Positions 6,372 through 11,514 of a stretch of DNA of 11,514 nucleotides are shown piece after piece. The notes under the pieces were generated by a model, which did not search any database, was not told where the DNA came from, and saw nothing but the letters and a program-made list of their open reading frames with translations. Position 1 is the first letter of the stretch, and every line of letters begins with the position of its first letter. Made by a program: the position numbers and the translations under genes. Source of the DNA: a bacterium (GTDB lineage: Bacteria > Planctomycetota > Planctomycetia > Pirellulales > Pirellulaceae); the NCBI GenBank assembly GCA_030432015.1, contig JAUIHJ010000191.1:1-11514 (forward strand), given 5' to 3'.

Positions 6372-6641
6372 CTACAAAAGGTCAGTCGAGATCCCCGCTC
6401 GAAACCGGGTCTGAATTCCCGGTATTTTTGCGACATTTTTGCAATCGACCAAAAACACCGCAAAAACGAGGCGTTTTCCCACAGGAAACGTGAAAGATTC
6501 TTCCTCATTCACGTCGTCAATCGATTCCGTCACGACGTAAATCGGTTCTGCACGCTCGATCCGCAGCGTACCGACGGCGCCGCATACAGGTGGCCAGCAA
6601 CGCGAACCAGACGCGCAACGCCTCGCCGTGACGGCCGTCAC
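6372..6641 (-). CDS. Possible small protein, unknown family
   Basis: This is a tentative 89-residue ORF with a GTG start at 6641 and GAGG about 6 bases upstream. The first 25 residues are Arg/Cys-rich and unconvincing. The middle reads more like a real protein: RIERAEPIYVVTESIDDVNEEESFTFPVGKRLVFAVFLVD, alternating strand-like segments and an acidic turn. It ends DLL, and the hairpin and strong terminator follow within 15-70 bases, as expected for a monocistronic minus-strand gene. I recognise no family, and the start falls inside a perfect palindrome. Alternatively the transcript is a non-coding RNA and the frame is open by chance. Confidence 0.28.
   Translation of the reverse strand: MTAVTARRCASGSRCWPPVCGAVGTLRIERAEPIYVVTESIDDVNEEESFTFPVGKRLVFAVFLVDCKNVAKIPGIQTRFRAGISTDLL
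6511..6538. repeat. Inverted repeat ACGTCGT/ACGACGT
   Basis: ACGTCGT (6511-6517) and ACGACGT (6532-6538) form a perfect 7-base inverted repeat with a 14-base spacer. A weaker pair, CGTGA (6489-6493) and TCACG (6509-6513), adjoins it. These may be regulator half-sites or RNA stems in the minus-strand transcript. Confidence 0.3.
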
Positions 6642-6642
6642 G
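6627..6642. promoter_or_regulatory. 16-base perfect palindrome, candidate operator
   Basis: CGTGACGGCCGTCACG is its own reverse complement over all 16 bases with no spacer. Such a two-fold symmetric site suits binding by a dimeric helix-turn-helix regulator. It overlaps the possible start of the small minus-strand ORF and lies about 210 bases upstream of the phosphotransferase gene, so it could control either side. No regulator gene is present in the window. Confidence 0.4.
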
Positions 6643-6849
6643 CAAACCTCACAACTGACAATGTCGCTGCAGCCTGCGCAAAAATCGCGAATTGCCGAAT
6701 CTCACGTTTCACGATTCCCTGCACGCGGCTAATCGGCAGTTAGGTTTGTGTGAGAAGAAGAATCACAGGTTTTCCTGGCAGACCACTGACCACTGATATC
6801 TTCGCGTGCTTCGCGTACACGTCGCCATCCACCCTATCCACGAACAACT

Positions 6850-8031
6850 ATGTCGATCGCAGCCGAAATTCAAGCGCCAAGTCATGATCTTGCCATCGAC
6901 GGGGCCAAGGCATCGTTGATTTCGCACTTGAAGACACGTGCGCCAAGCTACTTCCCCGGGCTTGACGCCACGGCCGTGACGATGCGGCATGTCCGCGAGT
7001 CACGACGGATGTACTCGGCGTTTCATGAATTCGAGCTCTCAGACGGAAATCGCTCGCACGGCGTCATTGTGAAATTTCCGTACATGCCGACACTGATCGA
7101 CGAATCGGCGAAGACGGACACAATCTCCCAACGTCCACGCCTGTTTGAACTTGTCGACCCCGATCGGATGGCGGAGCTGGAATTCAATTCGCTGGTCGCC
7201 ATCGAACAGCATTTCAACGCGTTGGGCGACCCGCGATTCGGCGTCATTCGTCCACTCGAATTGCTCACCCCGCCGAATGCATTCGCAATGGAAAAACAGG
7301 CCGGCGTCAGTTTCCGGCAGATCCACCTGACCGCCCGACGGGTCAAGATTGGCTGGAAGCGTCTCCCGTTTCAGCCGCTTGAAACGACGCAGAACGCTGG
7401 CGATTGGCTGCGAGAATTCCACCAGATCGGTCCCTTGTCGCATACGACGGACCGGATGGCAACGCGCGCAGAATTCCTGGAAGTGCTGGCCGCACTGACC
7501 GCCAACTTGATCGATCAAGGAGAAAACAGACCGTTCATCGAATCGGTTCGATCACAGTTGGAGTCCGCGGCCCAGCGGTCGCTTGACTCGCAGTTCGAAC
7601 TGGCCATCGCCCACGGCGACTTCGCCCCGCGTAATCTGTTGATCGAGCCGAATAATCGGGTGACCGTAATCGACACGCTGGCACGCTGGCGAGCTCCAAT
7701 TTTCGAGGACCTGGCGATGTTCCAGTTGGGCCTGCGAGCGTCTGCTGCACAGGTTGTGAGCCTGGGGACGGCCTACGATCGTGCCTCGCTGGACCGTTTG
7801 GAGAATCAATTTTTGACGCGATATTTTGACGGGGCGCCGATCCCCATGGCGTCGATTCGGATTTTTGAAGGACTGCTGCTGCTGGAGCGGTGGGGCGCCT
7901 TCGCACAGCGGGCACGGCTTTTAGGGGCCCCTTCACGCCGAATCTATCATCGCTGGCGATTGGTCACGTTGCGCCAATTCGTCAAGCAATATTTCCGTCA
8001 CACCCTCCGTGAACTCGATCAACTGCGATAG
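6850..8031 (+). CDS. Phosphotransferase of the aminoglycoside phosphotransferase/choline kinase fold
   Basis: The 393-residue protein carries the hallmarks of the APH/choline-kinase branch of protein-kinase-like enzymes, which use ATP to phosphorylate small molecules such as sugars, amino alcohols or antibiotics. K75 in GVIVKFP is the probable ATP-binding Lys, and E109 or E111 in the following helix is its probable partner. The catalytic loop is HGDFAPRN (255-262) with catalytic D257 and metal ligand N262. The metal-binding D275 follows in VTVIDTLAR, and PIFEDLAM (283-290) matches the conserved P-x-x-x-D-L segment. The protein is cytoplasmic, with no signal or membrane segment. The glycosyltransferase gene starts 8 bases after its stop, so the two are probably co-transcribed. 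This favours a sugar, sugar-lipid or polyol substrate over drug resistance, but that is inference. No clear ribosome binding site precedes the ATG. Confidence 0.88.
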   Translation: MSIAAEIQAPSHDLAIDGAKASLISHLKTRAPSYFPGLDATAVTMRHVRESRRMYSAFHEFELSDGNRSHGVIVKFPYMPTLIDESAKTDTISQRPRLFELVDPDRMAELEFNSLVAIEQHFNALGDPRFGVIRPLELLTPPNAFAMEKQAGVSFRQIHLTARRVKIGWKRLPFQPLETTQNAGDWLREFHQIGPLSHTTDRMATRAEFLEVLAALTANLIDQGENRPFIESVRSQLESAAQRSLDSQFELAIAHGDFAPRNLLIEPNNRVTVIDTLARWRAPIFEDLAMFQLGLRASAAQVVSLGTAYDRASLDRLENQFLTRYFDGAPIPMASIRIFEGLLLLERWGAFAQRARLLGAPSRRIYHRWRLVTLRQFVKQYFRHTLRELDQLR

Positions 8032-8039
8032 GCCGTCTC

Positions 8040-8960
8040 ATGCTATACACGTATGACCTACCTGCTGACGAAAACATCGACCTGGACCAACTTCGCGGCG
8101 ACCTGGCGGCGCTACTGCCGTATGACGACCGGCCGCTGGCTGCCTCCATCGTCATTCCGGTCAACGCGAAGGGTGACCAGGAGAATGTCCTACGGGTCTT
8201 GCAAGACCTGGCGACCTACCGAGGACGGCGCGGCTTCGAGGTGTTGTTAATCGTCAATAACTACGCACCGGATACAATTCCCGAAATGGTCGAGACCTAC
8301 AAGTCCCTGGGGGTCCGTGTGCTTGCCATTCCCAGCGTTCGCCGGCATGGCGAGGCGGTGGCCCTGTCGGCACGCCTGATCGGCACGCGTAACGCAAACA
8401 CCGAGAACATTATTCACTTCGATGCGGATTGTCGGATTTTGAATGCGACCGCCTTGCTGGACTGGTACGCTGACCAGTTTGCCAAGGGTGCCAAAGTCGC
8501 CTATACCCAGGTTGGATTCTACGACCTTCGTCGTAACTGGCCGAACCGCGTTCGCACGCTCTGCCACTTCCTGGCCCGCTGGTTCAAACGCGCCGTGATG
8601 AGGATCCCGACCACGCGGGGCAGCAATTATGCCGTCGACCGGATGGCGTTAATTTCGGGCTACGACGCCGGGATGATTGCCGATGAATTGAATGTCGGCC
8701 CGACCATCAAAGCGAACGGCGGCAAGACTGTTTTTTCCAGTGCACGCGAGCTCTTCGTCTTGACGTCCGGAAGAATGTTCACCGGGCGAAGTTGGATCCG
8801 GCTGTTTCAGTACCTGAGATATCGACTCCGCTACAACCTGCGGGTCATTCCGCTGCGGACCGACGCCGCTTCTCACAGCGGCAGGGAACGCGATCCGGAA
8901 CGTCGATACGCGGATAATCAACAGATCCATGATCGGCAGTCCGCAACCATCCCCAAATAG
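8040..8960 (+). CDS. Family 2 glycosyltransferase
   Basis: The 306-residue protein is a GT-A fold family 2 glycosyltransferase, which moves a sugar from a nucleotide-sugar donor to an acceptor. The nucleotide-binding start is ASIVIPVNAKGDQENVLRVLQDL (35-57). The metal-binding DxD motif is D128-A-D130 in IIHFDADCRI. An acidic pair, D215-E216 in GMIADELNVG, sits where the acceptor-activating base is found, followed by the usual IKANGGKTVF. There is no transmembrane helix, though R/Y/W-rich segments near 177-190 and 250-270 could bind the membrane surface. The first 30 residues precede the catalytic domain and are acidic. The last 35 (RTDAASHSGRERDPERR and after) are highly charged and unlike a GT2 core. 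A weak GATAGG lies upstream, overlapping the previous gene's end. The product is unknown; pairing with a kinase-like gene suggests glycolipid or polysaccharide synthesis. Confidence 0.9.
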   Translation: MLYTYDLPADENIDLDQLRGDLAALLPYDDRPLAASIVIPVNAKGDQENVLRVLQDLATYRGRRGFEVLLIVNNYAPDTIPEMVETYKSLGVRVLAIPSVRRHGEAVALSARLIGTRNANTENIIHFDADCRILNATALLDWYADQFAKGAKVAYTQVGFYDLRRNWPNRVRTLCHFLARWFKRAVMRIPTTRGSNYAVDRMALISGYDAGMIADELNVGPTIKANGGKTVFSSARELFVLTSGRMFTGRSWIRLFQYLRYRLRYNLRVIPLRTDAASHSGRERDPERRYADNQQIHDRQSATIPK

Positions 8961-9255
8961 CTGAATCAGGTCGATGGGATCGCCGGCGGACCTCGGATCC
9001 ATTACGATTGGGGTCGTCGCGTCCGATATGTGCGCGGGCCGCAAACGACTCGGCTTGCAATTCAGCGGTCCGCAGGACGGCGAGCGAGCCATGAAGTTGC
9101 GCACGTTGGCCACGCAGCGGCGGCACGCACTAACCTGGGGTGCCCACCTGACAGGCCTTCCGCATTAACCAACGCATAACTTCGACAACGCGCGAGCGGA
9201 GACCGAATCGTCAGCCAACCGCTCCCTGGATTCATCGCGTGACCGGCAAGACCCT
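8961..9255. other. Spacer between glycosyltransferase and metallopeptidase genes
   Basis: These 295 bases hold no gene I can support. A 64-codon frame at 8974-9168 has no ribosome binding site or family signature. The frame of the downstream peptidase is open back to the stop at 9166-9168 but has no ATG, GTG or TTG before the GTG at 9256. No clear terminator or promoter was found. Confidence 0.5.
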
Positions 9256-9729
9256 GTGCTAGAAACCACGGCCTATCACGAAGCGGGACACGTCTGGGCC
9301 GCCCTCTACTACGGTGCGCAAGTCCGACACGTCACCATCGAACCCGCTTGGGATGACGGTCCGAGGCGTCATGGTGACACGCAGGTCGCGTGGCCGATCG
9401 GACAAATGAGCCCACGCGAATTCCACCGCAAATCGGTGCTCGTCGCCCTGGCTGGGCCCGTTGCCGAGATGATCCATCTGGACCAACCAGACGACTTACA
9501 GGCTGTCGCCGAATGGTCGGCAGATTGGCAAGCCGCGTGGGAGGCCGCCGCGCCGCTCGCACCTGACAGCGAAACCCGCTCGCGACTGCTCGAGCGCTGC
9601 CGGGACGAGCTGTTAACGTTGCTCAATTCGACCACGCACTGGAGCGCGCTGGCGACCATTGTCGATCATCTGCTCGCCCACGAAACGCTAGATCAGGAAA
9701 TGATTAACGACATTTTCTCTGCAGGCTGA
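9256..9729 (+). CDS. Stand-alone FtsH-type (M41-like) zinc metallopeptidase domain
   Basis: The 157-residue protein contains HEAGH at 8-12, the HExxH zinc site in the form seen in the FtsH/M41 group. It is followed by ALAGPVAEMI (64-73), which corresponds to the conserved G-G-R-A-A-E segment. Next is PDDLQAVAEW (78-87), whose D79 or D80 matches the Asp that supplies the third zinc ligand in FtsH (the N-D-L motif). The order and spacing fit the peptidase half of FtsH, but there is no AAA ATPase domain and no membrane helix. It therefore cannot unfold proteins like FtsH and may cut small or unfolded substrates, or need a partner. The start is GTG at 9256, because no other start exists in frame after the stop at 9168. 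Only seven residues precede the active site, so the N-terminus is unusually short. The ribosome binding site is weak. Confidence 0.78.
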   Translation: MLETTAYHEAGHVWAALYYGAQVRHVTIEPAWDDGPRRHGDTQVAWPIGQMSPREFHRKSVLVALAGPVAEMIHLDQPDDLQAVAEWSADWQAAWEAAAPLAPDSETRSRLLERCRDELLTLLNSTTHWSALATIVDHLLAHETLDQEMINDIFSAG

Positions 9730-10030
9730 GGCGCGACGGTCGGCCCATCGCAACGCCCCCTTGATCAAGGCAGGCCAGTCAACGAGCGGGCACTTTGCCT
9801 GGCGTGGACATCCGGCGGGAATTCAAGGTTGGCTCGCCGAAGTCCGGCAGCGTATCCACCCGATTTCGCTCGGTGATCGGGCACCTGTTTTTTCCGGATT
9901 CCGGCGTCAAATCGGGGGGATTCTTCAGACCGCAAATGTTACACTGTGGTCCCCCCCTCTCGCGCTGCAGGCGGCCCCCTGCCCTTGCCGATGATTGCGT
10001 GGGCGGGGCAACGCTTAGCAGGACCATCTG
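9730..10030. other. Intergenic region upstream of the cadherin-like protein
   Basis: About 300 bases without a gene. It contains several G and C homopolymer runs (G at 9916-9921, C at 9952-9958, and a CCCCC run shortly after). It probably carries the promoter and leader of the large downstream gene. The only promoter-like sequence I noticed is TGTTACACT at about 9936-9944, an extended -10 shape without a matching -35. Confidence 0.4.
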
Positions 10031-11514
10031 ATGACAAGAAAATCGCGTAAACGACGCAGGTTGCGTCTTGAACCACTGCAGCGACGTGAATTGCTCGACG
10101 CCGCAGGTTTGCTGGTGACCGATGATCATTTCGACATCCGCCAGGGTAGCCCGGCAGTGGAGCTTGACCTATTGGCCAATGATGTCATCGACGCCACGTA
10201 TGGCGGTCCTGGCAAGATCACTTCGTCGTCGTTCGGCAGTCGCGGAGGCCTGATTCGCATCGCGGAAGATGGCGGGTCGATTGAATACGAGTTGCCACCT
10301 GATGTCGCAGGCACCGAGACCTTCGAATACTACATTGATTTTGAGCATCGGGGCACCGTCACCATCGAGATCGAGTCGCCGCTGGGCGAAGATCAGTTTA
10401 CGGTCGATCCGGACGGACAGCAGGTGTCGTTGAATGTCCTGGCCAATGATGGGTTGTGGGACGACTACCAAGGCGCTGGACGCATCACCGCCGTCAGCCA
10501 CACGCGGCTGGGGGGAGCGATCCAGGTCAGTGAGGATGGCACGCACATCCTTTATACGCCGCCGGAATTTGAAACCGGCAAGGATACGTTCGTGTACTTC
10601 GTGGATGACATCTTCTCCGCGGTGGCCCAGGTCGCGATTAGCGACCCGCTGACGGAAGACCGAGTACTGGATGTTATCCATGAATCCGGAACTCGCCGGC
10701 TCGACGTTCTGGCCAATGACCCGTTCTTCGAAGGGTACCAGGGCGAACGTCGGATCACTCAAATCATTGACTATCGTGGCCACTCCGTGGATGAATCATC
10801 GCCCTTCTCGATCACCGCCGACGGCCTGGCGATCGACGTGGCGACCGACGGTCGCGGTGCGGATCCCACGACCACGCAAACGGTCCGCTACGTGGTGGAC
10901 AACCTCTACGAAACGCAGCTCACGGTTCAATTGAATTCGCCGGTCCAGGCGGATTACTTGGGGCGGGCCTATAACAACATCGCCGACCGGCCGTTGGATG
11001 TGCTGGCCAATGACCTCGTCCGCTATCGTGACGAACGGTATTCTCAGCTCGACCCCCGGGGGTACGTCGAGTTTGATTTAGCGGACAAGATTACGAGCGT
11101 CGGGGCGACGTCGCTGGGCGGCACCGTCGAGATTGCCCCCGATGGTCTGCAATTGTTCTATACGCCAGAAGTCGATGCGACCGGATACGAGTCCTTCCAG
11201 TACACGGTTGACGACCTCTATGTGGCGACCGTCGGATTTTACGTGTCCGACCCACCGTCCGGCGGCGGTGGATCCGGTGGAGGTGGGTCCGGTGGTGGCG
11301 GCGGAACGCCCAGGCCGCTGAGCAGGCAGTGCCGCCCAGCCATGGATTCGTTGCGTCTGAATCAAAACGATGGCACGACTCGGATCGATGTCCTGGCAAA
11401 CGATTTTCAGGAACAGGGCTACGCCTGCGACGCCTATACCGGCGCTGGCGAAATCACCTCGATTTCCGGAGCTCGCAACGGCACGGCGATGATCTCAGCG
11501 GATGGAAAATCGAT
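10031..11514 (+). CDS. Large exported cadherin-like/tandem Ig-like repeat protein, 3' partial
   Basis: The frame is open from ATG 10031 to the window edge: 494 codons with no stop. The N-terminus, MTRKSRKRRRLRLEPLQRRELLDAAG, is the planctomycete LEPL-x-x-R-x-LL export-associated signature of very large surface proteins. Then follow about 90-residue repeats of the cadherin-like/RapA2 type, each with a V/L-D-V-L-A-N-D start: LDLLAND 45-51, LNVLAND 134-140, LDVLAND 224-230, LDVLAND 322-328, IDVLAND 452-458. Repeats 1-4 end in a Y-T-P ... F-x-Y-x-V-D-D-like strand. Asp-rich loops suggest calcium binding. Between the fourth and fifth repeats is GGGGSGGGGSGGGGG (411-425) and a short basic segment with a lone Cys. 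An AGGA sequence lies about 8 bases before the ATG. The role is probably adhesion or surface structure. The C-terminus, where dockerin or anchor domains often sit, lies outside the window. Confidence 0.9.
   Translation, partial: MTRKSRKRRRLRLEPLQRRELLDAAGLLVTDDHFDIRQGSPAVELDLLANDVIDATYGGPGKITSSSFGSRGGLIRIAEDGGSIEYELPPDVAGTETFEYYIDFEHRGTVTIEIESPLGEDQFTVDPDGQQVSLNVLANDGLWDDYQGAGRITAVSHTRLGGAIQVSEDGTHILYTPPEFETGKDTFVYFVDDIFSAVAQVAISDPLTEDRVLDVIHESGTRRLDVLANDPFFEGYQGERRITQIIDYRGHSVDESSPFSITADGLAIDVATDGRGADPTTTQTVRYVVDNLYETQLTVQLNSPVQADYLGRAYNNIADRPLDVLANDLVRYRDERYSQLDPRGYVEFDLADKITSVGATSLGGTVEIAPDGLQLFYTPEVDATGYESFQYTVDDLYVATVGFYVSDPPSGGGGSGGGGSGGGGGTPRPLSRQCRPAMDSLRLNQNDGTTRIDVLANDFQEQGYACDAYTGAGEITSISGARNGTAMISADGKS
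11261..11305 (+). repeat. Gly-Ser linker coding repeat
   Basis: These 45 bases encode GGGGSGGGGSGGGGG, a 15-base unit repeated three times with mixed Gly codons (GGC, GGT, GGA, GGG) and TCC for Ser. The varied codons argue against a recent slippage event and for selection on a flexible linker between repeat domains. Confidence 0.85.

Larger units (their letters stand above)
5877..6849. other. Long structured intergenic region
   Basis: Nearly 1 kb lies between the protease gene (minus) and the phosphotransferase gene (plus). The left third (5877-6250) shows nothing I can assign except a run of eight G at 6129-6136. From about 6250 to 6650 the region becomes richer in A and T and holds several inverted repeats, a minus-strand terminator and a possible small ORF, listed separately. 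The right end (6650-6849) is probably the promoter region of the phosphotransferase gene, although I could not identify a clear promoter. No tRNA or known riboswitch pattern was recognised. Confidence 0.6.

Noticed and set aside
6250..6430. Possible known housekeeping RNA (tmRNA, SRP RNA, 6S RNA) on the minus strand
   Set aside because: I could not find the conserved SRP tetraloop region, a tmRNA-type T-arm and CCA end, or a 6S-like long closing stem; it is left as an unknown structured element.
6294..6743. Plus-strand open frame of 149 codons in the structured spacer
   Set aside because: It has no ribosome binding site, an Arg-rich unstructured translation, starts inside the minus-strand terminator stem and overlaps the palindromes.
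8845..9126. Minus-strand open frame overlapping the glycosyltransferase 3' end
   Set aside because: It is Arg/Ala/His-rich with no signature and lies antisense to a well-supported gene.
8974..9168. Possible 64-residue ORF upstream of the metallopeptidase, in the same frame
   Set aside because: There is no ribosome binding site or recognised motif, and a TAA separates it from the peptidase; it does not look like a lost N-terminus of an M41-type protein.

Overview
The window looks like chromosomal DNA of a planctomycete, probably of the Pirellulales type. The strongest clue is the partial protein at the right edge, which begins with a basic stretch followed by LRLEPLQRRELLDA, the N-terminal LEPL-x-x-R-x-LL signature of large exported planctomycete proteins. 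Further clues are a secreted PQQ-type beta-propeller beginning GDWPAFRGPHGNG, a Val/Pro/Ala/Tyr-rich secreted protein ending in RNFFRGITP, sparse operons, long intergenic spacers and fairly GC-rich DNA. Phylum-level placement is well supported by these signatures; anything finer is inference.

Layout. Positions 1-366 hold a short ORF with a convincing BFD-type [2Fe-2S] N-terminus but no C-terminal cysteine pair, followed by a promoter and a strong ribosome binding site for a repetitive secreted protein (367-1086). Converging on it is a minus-strand pair: a permuted NlpC/P60 (YiiX-like) cysteine peptidase (2859-2221) followed 4 bases later by a D-2-hydroxyacid dehydrogenase (2216-1215). After a divergent spacer comes a secreted PQQ-like beta-propeller protein (3371-4636, plus). 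It converges on a membrane-anchored trypsin-fold serine protease (5876-4686, minus).

The spacer 5877-6849 has no recognisable protein family but is rich in structure: a 16-base perfect palindrome, a possible 89-residue minus-strand ORF, a strong hairpin and a textbook minus-strand intrinsic terminator. Together these suggest an undescribed minus-strand transcription unit (small protein or structured RNA). To the right, a kinase-fold phosphotransferase (6850-8031) and a family-2 glycosyltransferase (8040-8960) are 8 bases apart and probably form a sugar or glycoconjugate operon. Next are a small stand-alone FtsH-type (M41-like) metallopeptidase domain (9256-9729, GTG start) and the truncated start of a large cadherin-like repeat protein (10031 to the edge) that contains a natural (Gly4Ser)n linker.

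Most genes have a cell-envelope or secretion theme (five have export signals). I see no mobile element, CRISPR array, tRNA, rRNA or recognisable defence island. The most useful leads are the minus-strand unit at about 6250-6650, the BFD remnant and the phosphotransferase/glycosyltransferase pair.
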